Below, piece by piece: positions 9,267 to 20,106 of a DNA stretch of 64,000 nt. The stretch comes from Neoscytalidium dimidiatum. Its lineage: Eukaryota; Ascomycota; Dothideomycetes; Botryosphaeriales; Botryosphaeriaceae. The position numbers were made by a program, and so were the translations under genes. The stretch is from NCBI GenBank assembly GCA_037367355.1, contig CM074695.1:2604001-2668000 (forward strand), given 5' to 3'. Positions within the stretch are counted from its first letter, which is position 1; each line of letters begins with the position of its first letter. The notes beneath the pieces were generated by a model. The model made no database searches. It was not told the DNA's origin and worked only from the letters and a program-made list of their open reading frames with translations.

Positions 9267-12200
9267 TCGCAGTTAGGTGTATGTGTCGCGGCTTGGCGAG
9301 TGGTACTTAGCAGGCTCTCGTATGGAGCAAGGGGGTCGGCAGGGCTCGTGGATGTCTTGCAGCTCTCGTGAGGCTCTTTCTTACTCGTGGAGGGGACGAG
9401 AGGCCAGGCTTTGCGATACTTAGCTTACGGAGGGGGCACTCGGGGAACTAAATGAACCGGCGTGCCCCGCGCGCCATGGTAAGGCATGATCAGCTTGTTT
9501 CGGGACGGGTACGGCGCCAGTGGCTGAGCAGCTGATCAACCAGGCGCTGCCCAGCACGAGCTGCGGGCTGTGGTCAGCCAAGAATAGAGACGCGCGTGGG
9601 CCAGCAACAGCGGCGCAGCGTGGAGCAAGAGACTGGCTCTGAATGAAGGAAAGCAATGCGAGATAGGCGATAGCGAGCGCTGTGCAATTCGTGATTCGTG
9701 AAGGCTGAGAAGAAGGAAACGTGCGGACCCGGATGGCGGGCCAGCGGGTGGGTCGAGGCCAAAAGCTGACTAGAACGACCCTGCGTGTGCTGCTCCCCTC
9801 TCTTGGCAATGGCGTCAGAAACAGCTGTACTCTCTTCCACAACCACGCGCACTGTACAATTGTTCGCAACGTGTTTCGTGCCGCCACGAAACACCCTTCT
9901 TGAGTCATTGCACAACATTCTCAGGTCCCGCTCTTGTGTTTCACCGGTCTCGACACCAATGTCTAACCACTTTGGCCCTGATTTATCCTGCTATGAATCG
10001 AATTCGCCGCGGCCCGCGAAGGAAGGTTACTTCCACAGTGTCAATAAGAACAAGGAATTTACCCTGTATTGAATCAAAACCTTCTAGTTGGAGCAACGAG
10101 GCGGCCTTGACCGAGACCGCTGTCTTCATGCTCAACACTCATCCTCCTATCTGCCTTCCAGCTCGCCTTTTGAACATGAGAACAGAGATCAACAGAGCTT
10201 CTTGGGCAAGCGCTACCACCTCCATCGAACTCCTGTGAGCGTACGATACAACAGCTTTCCAGGCTTCGTTGCACTTCAGCGATCTCAAGGCACGTTGACA
10301 GGTCTCTGCATGAAGTAATCAGCTCCGCATGGACTGCAAAAATCTGATAATAGAGATATGAAGATGTGAAAGAGGTACCCGAACGCAGATCTGTAAGAAG
10401 ATCCAGGACACTTAATACTTATTGTCTGGGTATGTACTTCAATCCCCACACTCACTTGCATATATACAGGGTACGTCAGAATCCGAACTCAGAACAAGCT
10501 TTCAATGCGCATAAGCTTGGCGTATTAAGTTCATCTATCACATCCGCCGCTTGTGAAATCACACCAGGTAGAGGCGCCCAGGGCAACCCTTGAACTCGCG
10601 TACCAAACGACTGGAATTGGGAGTGCTCGAGTATCTTTCCGGGTGCTTCTTCATTGAATCTTATTTCCTTGACTAGCGTTGGCTTGTCAAAATTGAGTGC
10701 AACGATCCTTTTGAAGTGAGCACTCTGTTCAGCGTTCGGCAATATCCGTCAAGGACTTCGACAACATATCACAGGCTTGAAAGCTTCGAAACAACCATGA
10801 GGACAGCATCTACGGATTCTTCCGCAGTTTGGATCGGGCACACTGATCGATTTTACGGTCCATACGCCAAGAAATCAGACGGCGAGCCACGCATTGCGCA
10901 TACGAGATGTCAGTCGATCAAAGTTCGTTGCTGGTCATCGAAGAACTTCTCCGGGTGCCATCCCTCCTTTTCTCCTTCGAGAATGTTCACCGCTCTCCGA
11001 GACGAGGGCCAAGTCTCCTTTCTGCAACCCACGGGGTTTCAGGAGTTTTGTGAGCTGGCTACAACATGTGCCAACAGGCTTGAACTTGCATCGAGGAGGG
11101 GATCGCGGGGACTTCCGTGAAAAGGGAGTCAATCGACGGCCTGGCAAGCAAGAAGTTCTCCTTGGACAGTGAGACACATTCGATTGATCGTGTAAGCAGA
11201 GCGAAAGCCGGGCAAACAAACGACCGAAAGGCGGAAGCGGAGCGGAACGCGACCGCCCTGGTGCCAGAAAGGGCAACTCGGAAGAACTGATCAGCTTCAA
11301 ATTTACCCTTCCATCCCCCGTTCTCGGGTAGTTAGCCGTCTCAGCAGTTGATGGTTCGGCACTTGAAGGCTTAGCATGGAGTGAGATCCACTCCATGTGG
11401 TACCACAAGGGAAGGCTACGAGTGTCAGTTTACGGTCACTAGTCAGCTCGCACCTATAACGGGAGCAGTCCGCGACGGAAGGGCCCTCCTGCATAACTGG
11501 AATCGCTGAGGTGTGCCTTTTTCGATGCAAAATGGTCCAGTAAGAGCGCGGGTAAAGCTTTTGCCATATCACATTCTCCTATACTGCTTGCAGCAGCGGA
11601 GTCAGGCAGCTACTGTTTCGAGTCGGAGCCGATCCGCGAGATCCGAGGAAGACCCGATGTGGTGGATGGCCTGTCCCAGACGCTGCTGCCCCAGGCGCGC
11701 TGCGTCACTTTTCTGCCAATTCCTTTTTCCAGCACACGACGCCGCTGCGGAAAACGCTTGCTGCCAGGTCCGCCGCTAGGCTCCGGCAAACACCCAAACG
11801 CGCTCTCGAATACCCGATCCCTGCGCCCCCCCGCGGCCTCCGCACCGCGCAGCCACTTGCGAAGAAGCACCGGCACTTTTGCGGGGTTGCCCCACGACTC
11901 AGTTTCAACGTCTCCAGGCCCGAAGCGGGAAGGTGCCCCTGCCAAGTGCCGGCAGAGAGCGAAACAACCAAACAGAAGGCCTGCCACTTTGCCGGCCTAC
12001 GCAGCCAGATCAGCCATGGTATGCACGTATTTGTTTAATGAAGCATAGTCCTGCGCCCATCACAAGCGGGGCCCTTCCCGGCCTCGTCCCGGCCTCCGTC
12101 CTCGGCATCTGCACGTAACGATGCTTCACCTCCCGCCAGTGCGATCGTCAGGGCCATTTATACCCCATGCTGCTCCCTGCTACGCTTTTACTTTCGCCGC

Positions 12201-12299
12201 CGCACAGCTTTAAGCTTGTCTCTCTCCCGTCTGTTTCTTCCTACCCGCCAACTGACTCGTCTCTCATTTCCACAGCGGGAACTGCTCGAGCAAGCCGCC
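9267..12299. other. Long intergenic region upstream of the feruloyl esterase gene
   Basis: This is a 3 kb divergent region. I can support no intact gene. Between about 10476 and 11120 there are reading frames of mixed quality on both strands that may be a decayed coding segment (see findings). The last 600 nt before the esterase are GC-rich with several carbon-repressor-type hexamers and a TATA-like element. Confidence 0.45.
12156..12163 (+). promoter_or_regulatory. TATA-like element of the feruloyl esterase gene
   Basis: The sequence ATTTATACC lies about 140 nt before the ATG at 12300, followed by a CT-rich leader (12170-12290). The position and context fit a core promoter. This rests on sequence alone. 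Confidence 0.4.
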
Positions 12300-14015
12300 A
12301 TGAGGCTCCCGTCCGCCGCCGACGCCACCGTTTGGACTGCAGCCCTTGCCGCTGGCGTCAACGCCCAGAATTCCAGCTTCACCCAGCAGTGCAGCTCGCT
12401 GGCTTCTGACCTTTCATCTGTCCTGCCGAATGCCACTATCTGGTTTTCCGAGTTTGTCTCGGGCGGCACCAACATCACTTTCCCCGACAATGACCCCAGG
12501 TATTCGTTATTCGCCCGTCTTCACCCAGGCGTATGCTGACAACATGACCTAGCTGTGGCCGTCCCGCTCAAGTCGTCCAAAATGATCTGTGCCGTGTTGC
12601 CTTGCGCGTTCCGACCACCAACCGAAGCGAGATCAGCGTCGAGGCTTGGCTCCCTTCCAACTGGACCGGCCGTTTCCTGAGCACTGGCAACGGTGGCACG
12701 TCTGGCTGCATTCAGTACGAGGACTTGGCCTATGCTGCCGATCTCGGCTTCGCTACCGTTGGCGCAAACAACGGCCACAACGGTACCCGCGGCATTGCCT
12801 TTGGCGAGAACGAAGATGTTGTGCTTGACTTCGCCTGGCGCTCTGTCCATACTGGTGTGGTTGTTGGCAAGCACATCTCAGAAACTTTCTATGGCAAGCC
12901 TCATACTAAGTCTTACTACCTGGGATGCTCCACTGGCGGTCGCCAGGGTTTCAAGTCGGCACAAGCCTTCCCAGACGACTTCGATGGCGTTGTTGCTGGT
13001 GCGCCTGCCATCGCTTTCAACAACCTAACTTCGTGGAGTGGCCACTTCTACACTATTTTCGGCGGCAACGATACGGAGCGTTTCGTTCCGAGGACTTTGT
13101 GGCCCATCATCCACGAGGACATTCTCAAGCAGGTCAGTTACATGGACTTGTCATGACTCCGGTCATCAAAAGTTCATCTGCTAACCAGAGCGATAGTGCG
13201 ATGGTATCGATGGCGTCGAAGATGGCATTATTGAGGACCCGGAGCTTTGCCAGTATCGCCCTGAGTCTCTCATCTGCGCGACAAATGCTACAGACACGTC
13301 CAGCTGCCTGACCGGCCCGCAGGCTGATGCGGTCCGCGCCGTCTTCTCTGGCGTCTACGGCGTTGATGGCTCTCTTGTCTACCCTCGCATGCAGCCTGGT
13401 AGCGAGATTGTTGCTGCAAACGTCATGTACACCGGTTCCGACTTCATCTACACCACCGACTGGTACCGCTACGCCATCTACAACGACCCCACATGGGACC
13501 CTCTTACTCTCTCTCCTAAGGACATGGCCTACGCCTCCCAGAAGAACCCCGGCAACATCCAGACCTGGGACGACCTGAGCGCCTTCAAGGCCAAGGGCGG
13601 CAAGCTCCTTCACTACCACGGCCAGATGGACGCCATCATCAGTTCTGACAACAGCCCGCGCTACTACAACTACCTGTCACGCACCATGGGTCTTAACTCT
13701 GCCGAGCTCGACGAGTTCTACCGCTTCTTCCGTATCTCTGGCATGGGTCACTGCAGCGGTGGTGATGGCGCCTGGGCCATCGGCAACCAGCTCGAGTCTC
13801 GCGCAAGCCTTGACCCTGATGCCAATGCACTGATGGCCATGGTCCGTTGGGTCGAGCAGGGCGTCGCGCCTGAGAAGCTCATTGGCACCAAGTGGGTAAA
13901 CGATACTGAGGCGCTCGGCGTCGAGTACACTCGCGCCCACTGCAAGTACCCGGCCCGCAACGTCTACAAGGGCAGCGGCGACGGCACTGACCCGGAGGGC
14001 TGGGAATGCGTGTAA
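12300..14015 (+). CDS. Secreted tannase/feruloyl esterase family enzyme
   Basis: This is a serine esterase of the tannase/feruloyl esterase family, which releases hydroxycinnamic or gallic acids from plant polymers outside the cell. There are three exons: 12300-12499, 12553-13132 and 13197-14015, giving 532 aa. The N-terminus looks like a weak signal peptide ending near AAGVNA. The nucleophile lies in YLGCSTGGRQG (Ser193, adjacent Cys192). The acid is Asp405 in HGQMDAI. The base is His445 in GMGHCSGG, followed by Cys446, so the family's CS-D-HC arrangement is complete. A calcium loop of the type CDGIDGVEDGIIEDP begins at residue 261 directly after intron 2. Asn-glycosylation sequons are plentiful (NSS, NAT, NIT, NWT, NGT, NDT). 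The exact substrate (ferulate or tannin) cannot be told from sequence. Confidence 0.93.
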
Positions 14016-15862
14016 ACTTTTGTCAGACATTTCTCCCGGTTCAGTGACCGGGTGTGTTTATATTTGAGGCTTTTTGTGTAAATATGATGCTGATGTTGAT
14101 GTTCTGGAATATGTATGAATCAAGAGTTTCGTCGAGAGCATTTGTCGCTGCGCAAACGGAGGTTGCGAGATGACTCGTGAAGTGAAGTGGCATCAAAAAC
14201 GTCTGCCATGCGTGAAGCCTGAATATCCGCCACAATGCGCTTTCTGTTCCAAACTCCAAGGTTCTACTTCGGGACTGGCACTTTCGCTCCTGTGGAAGTA
14301 GTTCGCTCGCCGAGCCACGGATAAATGAGTCGACTGTTCCGGACTTTCCCACGAGCCCCTTTGGCTTGTCTGCATTACGTTGTAGCCTTCCTTGCTCGTA
14401 CAAGCTTCTTCCTTTCCTTTCCTGTTCGTCCATCATCACTAAACACTCGGCGTCTTATATCTCTGCAAAGAGCACCGCATGACGAGCCTGCCGTGCACTT
14501 CTCGATATCCGGCCAACCGCCTCCGCGTTTCCACAGCCCGAGAGCTTCGTACAGTCGATGTCCTCTCTACTGTCCAGCAGTCGTATCTCTCATATTCCGC
14601 TCTAGCCTGCATATTTCCGCAGACATTCGAGCAGTGGAGTATCACGGAGCACGCTCAAATTGTCCAACAACTCCGCTCCGGTCAACATCCTACGGACTGT
14701 CCAGAATCCTCGCAAACACTTTCCTCCCCTCTTCCCCGAATCTCAGGTACAGCAGATCCGCAAAAGACCGCTGTGCGTGTTCCCAACCTGACTCCCTCCT
14801 AGAAAGGATCTTTTCCACTTCTACTGGGTTGCTTGGTATAACCGGAAGAATAGCGATCGATCCGTCTTACTCTAGATTGCACCTCGTGAAGACAGTCACA
14901 GGAAAAACGCTAAGAGCGCTATAAAAGCAGGCTCCGCAGAAAATTCACACATCTGCAGCCATCGCAACGCATATGATGGATGTGGGGCGGCATTTCCTGG
15001 ACGTTGTGAGCGGTCGTATCACTCCCAACTCGGCATGGCTGAATTCGTTCACAGAAGGCATGAGGGCACAATGAGTTTACTCGCTAGCCGAGTTGATTTC
15101 GTATAATTACAAGATCGGGATAGGTGCTCTTCCACCCTCTCTCCCTCCAACTTCCTTACCAAGCCCAACAGCAAGCCCTGAGCATTTCCCCTCTCCCTTG
15201 TACAGCACTTTCAGTACCGATGTCGTTCTGCAATACCAATCCTGAGAGCCTCAATAGAATAGACTCTCCCATCCACTGCCCCAAGGGCGCTCGACCTCCA
15301 GCTCAACGAACTCGTCACACCCTCCTCCGACGGCGCAAGTACACCCGCCAGCGACCCCAGATGGGGTCTAGCACGGCCAGGTAACAGCGATCGCCGGAAG
15401 AGAGCGTGATGTCATCGTTCGGAGCAGGGAGGGTGCAGCCCAAGGAACCAAACTTCCATCTTCTATCCACCCAAGCAACCAAGCTGCGCAAGTACGCCCA
15501 AAGAGCAACAGCGTCGCCTGGTTGCCGAGCAGACTTCCGATTTCAGACGCGGTAGGGGGAGGCTGTGCTAAAAAGACTCGCAGAAAGGGTAATGCAGAAA
15601 GATACCGGGGATGTAAGTGATGCTCAAGAGAAATGAGAAATGACAAAGTTGCTGAAGGACCCGGGAAGAAAGAAGGGGAGAGAGAGGGGTTGAGAGCACC
15701 CAGAGCCCCACCGCTGGACAATAAAAAATACAATAATTTTTTTTTAAAAAAAAAGGAAAAAAAAAACACCAAAACTCCTCCGCCATGCAGGCCATGTCGT
15801 CGTGTAAAAAAAAAAAAAAAAAAGCAAGCAACAAAACCAAAAAAGAAAACAAGAAAGGTCCC
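14016..15862. other. Convergent intergenic region
   Basis: This 1.8 kb lies between the 3' ends of the esterase (+) and the 916-aa gene (-). Open frames here (for example at 14325-14924) are low-complexity and resemble nothing I know. Poly-A/T tracts lie at the right edge. Confidence 0.45.
15735..15823. repeat. Poly-A/T homopolymer tracts
   Basis: A run of T followed by long A runs at 15735-15766, and an 18-A run at 15806-15823, lie just downstream of the stop of the minus-strand 916-aa gene. Read on that gene's strand they are T-rich and could take part in 3'-end formation. Confidence 0.6.
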
Positions 15863-18613
15863 TCACCAAGGAGGAGAAGCGCCCGCGAAGGAGTCGAAGA
15901 CCTTGAAGGCCTTCTCCTCGTCCTCCTGCTCGGAGACGATCTCCAGCAGGCGCTTCTCCTCCCCGGTGAGGAGACCCGCCAACACCTCCCCCTCCAACAC
16001 CTCCACCTCCGACGAGATGGATGACTCCTCCGAGTCATCCATGGAGGAGTCAACCATCTCGTCGAAGATGGCCCACGCCCCATCTTCGAAGGGCTGGGTG
16101 GTCAAGAACTCCTCCACCACCTCCTTGCTACCGTCAGGCGACTGGCTGCCAACAGGCGAGGACGAGACCTCGCTGACATACTGCAGGCGAGATCCCATCT
16201 TCGGCTTGTGCTTCTCGGCAAGCTCACGCTGGCGGGCAAGTGCAGCAGACTGGAATGAAGTCGTGCTCGGAGCAGTGGTCGGCGTCTTGGGGACAGACGT
16301 GTTGGTCGCAGGTAGCTGAGCGTGAGCAGGCGTAGGAGCAGGAGGAGGCTGCAGGCTTTCTGCAGGCGGGGCGGTGGAGGTTATGGTGTTCGGAGGTGAG
16401 GTGTTCTGATCGGAGTCGTCAGACATGATGGAGTCGTCGTCACTGTCATATTCAGGCGCGCTGAAGCTGCCAGAACCCGCGATATGGCCAAATCTGCGTT
16501 CAGCTTTGTCCAGTAACTTCTTCTCCGCCTCGGTAATGTCTTCGCCACTCTTCTGCTTCTTCACGATCTCCTCAGCACGAGATTTAAGCTCATCGCTGGT
16601 CATCTTTCCAATGCTCTTGATCTCGTTCATTTGTTCCTCGGAAACCTTGAAAACGTTCTCAGGCTTGTAGCCAGGATCGCCAGGCATGGCCATAACAGAT
16701 CCATTGTAGATGGTAGAGGGGGATGACTTATTTGACTTGGGAGTTGTCTTGTTGCCGATGTTAGGGCTGTCGCGAAGAGGGCTCCTGCTGAAGCTGTTTT
16801 CCTGATGCATAACACGAAGCTCGTGGTTGATAAGCATGGGATCTTCCTGGCCTTCCTTGATAGCAGCCATCCGATAACTGTTACGAGGGCGCAGCAAGCT
16901 CGGGGGTGTGTGGAGAGATGCATCATACGCGAAGTCGTACTCGGAATCGGTATCGCTGTCATCATCAGAAGATCTTGCGGTATTCGTAGTCCTGCGCTTC
17001 TTTGCGGGCGGACTCTTGTGCGAGTCATCAATGGACTCGTCATCATCATCGTCGCCAAAGTATTCGTCGAGCATGCCGAAGCTGCCTTTCTCGCCAGGTC
17101 GACGCGCAGGGATGACGGTAGGGCTGACACGTTGGCGCTTTTGGCCAAGCTTCTGCTGTGACTCCTCGTGTTGCTTCTGGCGCTTGAGTTCAGCAATCTG
17201 CTGGTCCTTGATGCGGAGGAGCGCTACCAGTTCCTCACGCTTGAGCTGGGCGATGCTCGCCTGAGTCTCCGAAGACCTGTGCCTCTTGTCGGCATTCTTC
17301 TCGCGGGGCGTGGCTGGGACACTGCGACTGAAGTTCTTGTTGCTGTTGCGAAGCTTACGCGCGTGAGCGGCGCTGCTAGGAGATGCGATCAACGGTGAAC
17401 CTGGAGTGGGGGATGCCAGGGATTGAAGTTGAGGAGATAGATGTGTAGGTGATTGAAGCGTGGGTGATTGGATGGTAAGAGATTGGACCGCAGAAGACTG
17501 GGCCGGGGGAGACTGGATCATGGATGACGGAGGAGCAGGTGATGTAGGGGCCGGCGTGGCAGCGCGGCTGAGCAGCTTCTTCATGGAAGCGAGAGGGTTG
17601 AAGAGAATGTTGGTGATGCCGAATGTGCGGGCGGTGGTTGGTGCTTCCAGCTCCATGGGCTGGGCTGGCTGCTGGGGGGTGTGAGGGTCTTCGTCTTCTT
17701 CTTCATTAGCAGTGTCTGCTTCAGTCTCGGAGGCGCCGTTATCAGTGTGGTCGACAGCCATCTCAACATCCTCGCCCATCGCACCTTCACCATCAGAAGT
17801 TGCCGTGTCGTGGTCAACAATGTCGTCGTTGCCCTCCTCACGTTCAGATATCTCTTCCATGCTGGCACCGGGATCGCGATAGATCCTGGGCTCTTGCTGC
17901 ACATCCTTAAACCAATCGTCGTCATCTACAGGATCGTCCTGAGGATCGTCCTTGCTGTGCATGATGCTGAGAGGGGTAGCGTCCTTGAGGCTCTTCTTCG
18001 GCTTGGTCTTGCGAACACGGGCATCGACGTCTTCAGAGACTGGCGCGAGCGGTGATGCGATGCCGGCTTTCAATGCAGCTCTGGTGCGACGTACAGGCGC
18101 GGTGCGAGCGGGTGGCGCGGTGACTTCTTCCTCTTCAATGTGCTGCTCGATGGCTTTCTTGGTGGTGGCAGTGGCCTTTGTGGTAGGCTTGCGGGCGCGA
18201 GGCTTGGTGACCTTGTTCTTCGCGTTGCGATCAACGGCTGGCTGGCGCCTAGCGCGTGTCTTAGTTGTGTTGGTGGTGATGTTGTTGTCGGAGGATTCTT
18301 CAGATGAGTGGTTGTTGTTGGCGCTGGCCGAAGCCTTGGTAGCGCGGGCCGGAGCCTTCTTCTTGGATTGCGACTTCGTGTTGGGAGCCTTGCGAGTGGT
18401 GATGGGAGCTTCCTCAGTGGGAGCGGTCTCAGGGTGGGCGGTGTCGGTGATTGGAGCAGGGTCAGTGGTGGTCGGAGCCTCGCTGGCGGCGGGCTGTGAG
18501 GATGATGAGGCGGCAGCAGCAGCTTCCCTCTCCTTAAGCTTGGAACGAGTACGACGAGCAGGCGGGCTGGACACGCCAGCAACGGGCTTGGAGTTACGAG
18601 TCGCACGCGCCAT
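15863..18613 (-). CDS. Large low-complexity, probably nuclear protein (916 aa)
   Basis: This is a single open frame with ATG at 18613 and TGA at 15863-15865. I do not recognise a catalytic domain. The N-terminal ~200 residues are basic and rich in K, R, A, P, S and T, with several nuclear-localisation-like clusters (KPRARKPTTK, RRTRSKLK, TKPKKSLK). An acidic stretch follows (SDGEGAMGEDVEMAVDH). Next is a Ser/Pro region with repeated QSPT/QSPP elements, then a short coiled coil (REELVALLRIKDQQIAELKR), an acidic DDDDDESIDDS patch with PPAKKRR, and a charged helical region (MTSDELKSRAEEIVKKQ). It ends in an acidic Ser/Glu tail. The arrangement suits a chromatin or nuclear scaffold protein, but that is inference. 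Converges on the esterase gene. Confidence 0.75.
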   Translation of the reverse strand: MARATRNSKPVAGVSSPPARRTRSKLKEREAAAAASSSSQPAASEAPTTTDPAPITDTAHPETAPTEEAPITTRKAPNTKSQSKKKAPARATKASASANNNHSSEESSDNNITTNTTKTRARRQPAVDRNAKNKVTKPRARKPTTKATATTKKAIEQHIEEEEVTAPPARTAPVRRTRAALKAGIASPLAPVSEDVDARVRKTKPKKSLKDATPLSIMHSKDDPQDDPVDDDDWFKDVQQEPRIYRDPGASMEEISEREEGNDDIVDHDTATSDGEGAMGEDVEMAVDHTDNGASETEADTANEEEDEDPHTPQQPAQPMELEAPTTARTFGITNILFNPLASMKKLLSRAATPAPTSPAPPSSMIQSPPAQSSAVQSLTIQSPTLQSPTHLSPQLQSLASPTPGSPLIASPSSAAHARKLRNSNKNFSRSVPATPREKNADKRHRSSETQASIAQLKREELVALLRIKDQQIAELKRQKQHEESQQKLGQKRQRVSPTVIPARRPGEKGSFGMLDEYFGDDDDDESIDDSHKSPPAKKRRTTNTARSSDDDSDTDSEYDFAYDASLHTPPSLLRPRNSYRMAAIKEGQEDPMLINHELRVMHQENSFSRSPLRDSPNIGNKTTPKSNKSSPSTIYNGSVMAMPGDPGYKPENVFKVSEEQMNEIKSIGKMTSDELKSRAEEIVKKQKSGEDITEAEKKLLDKAERRFGHIAGSGSFSAPEYDSDDDSIMSDDSDQNTSPPNTITSTAPPAESLQPPPAPTPAHAQLPATNTSVPKTPTTAPSTTSFQSAALARQRELAEKHKPKMGSRLQYVSEVSSSPVGSQSPDGSKEVVEEFLTTQPFEDGAWAIFDEMVDSSMDDSEESSISSEVEVLEGEVLAGLLTGEEKRLLEIVSEQEDEEKAFKVFDSFAGASPPW

Positions 18614-20106
18614 GGTGTCGAGAACTGAGAGTCGCCAAGGAAATGATGAAAAGGTGTGTTGTTGGAATGTAAAGGTAGGCGCGACGCGCGCAGGAGGTGG
18701 GCGAAATGCGGGGACGCGCGCGCGGAGGTGTTATGCGCAGGACGACTTGCGGCCGGTCACGACGCGTCACGTATGCAAGACGGCGGATCGGACGGGCGCA
18801 CGAGTCGACTTGACGAGCTGCGCGGTTGCGATGGATGGTGTGGGGGGGTCGATGTGATGAGATATTCGAAACGCTGCGGCTCGGACGTCAACGCGACGTT
18901 CAAAAGTTGTCAAGGCGCCCGGCCCACGCCTCGCTAAAATCCGAGCGAGCAGGGATTCTGCTTGGCGCGCCAGCCGGAAAGAGTAACTTACCAGTATCGA
19001 GTGACGAAGTGGGTAGCCGAAAGTTGTCTTGAGTGCACGATCTGCGAATGGAGTCGATGAAAGTGTGGCTGTGGTGGAGGACAAGACTGATGGTGGGATG
19101 GGCGAAAATTAAATATCTTGTGTTGACACCGGCACCGCGTGGCTGCCTTGTTCAGAAGCGGCAGGCACGACTGACCGGCAACGCCGTTGCTATGGGTCCA
19201 TAGCTATTGTGAGCTGCCTTGCTTCAGGCAGGCGCCGACAGCTCAAGAGCATTCACTCATTTCTCTCTGTCTGTGGGCAGCGCAAGCCGCTGCAAGCGGC
19301 CCTCTTGACCCCTACGCTGACCTGGTCACTGGGCCGCCGTGGGACGAAGCATCCAAATGCCTTGCACATATTGTTTAATTATGACAGTACCGGTATCTTT
19401 CAGACAGCCACAGGCCTCACAGCCCGCCCACGCGCGTTCGAAAGCCGTTGCAGGCTGCAGTATGTTCCTCAAGCCACCATCAACCCTCCTAATACTTCTT
19501 TCACGTCCGGCAGCAGAATGTGACAATGGCGGCTAACAGAAGCGGCAGCCCTCTCCTCTATGAGATTGGTGAATGTGGCCCATATGTCTGCTCTAACGTG
19601 AATGACCCCGGCCGTCAAATTAGCTTATAGATCCATCTACATCATGGCCAATGAAAGAGGACAGCGCATAGCATAATAGCAGGGGCAATGAGAACATTAG
19701 CTTCTCTTTCTGAAAACTCTGCCCGCACTCGAACTGCAAAGAAATGACTCCAGCTTCTATGATCTATTCATCGCGCCAAGCACGACTCCCGACCTTCTTC
19801 CAGCGTCATCCTAGGTAATCGCTGCGAGAGCGCAGCAAACCACATTCCCCGGTTCTGATTGTGCGAACTGGCACTGATTTATGCTCAAACTGGCAAAGTC
19901 GTGCTGCACTTGCTATTTGAAACAGCCTTGTATACAAACCAACCTTTGATGTTTAGCCTATCTGTGAGGCGCTCATAATCCGTTCGAGGCAATACCAGAA
20001 TGTCGAATAACAATTTCCCTAAAACGCCTTCGATCATGCAAAGCAACATTTTACAATGGGTCCGGCTCGTGCCTGCTGATCAGCCTCAGCACACTGCCGG
20101 TTCCGC
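18614..20106. other. Promoter of the 916-aa gene and downstream spacer of PRPP synthetase
   Basis: About 1.5 kb without a supportable gene. The first 400 nt next to the 916-aa start are rich in CpG and G. Confidence 0.45.

Noticed and set aside
14325..14924. 199-codon plus-strand frame after the esterase
   Set aside because: No domain, Ser/Arg/Pro-rich composition, no start context or promoter; most likely chance.
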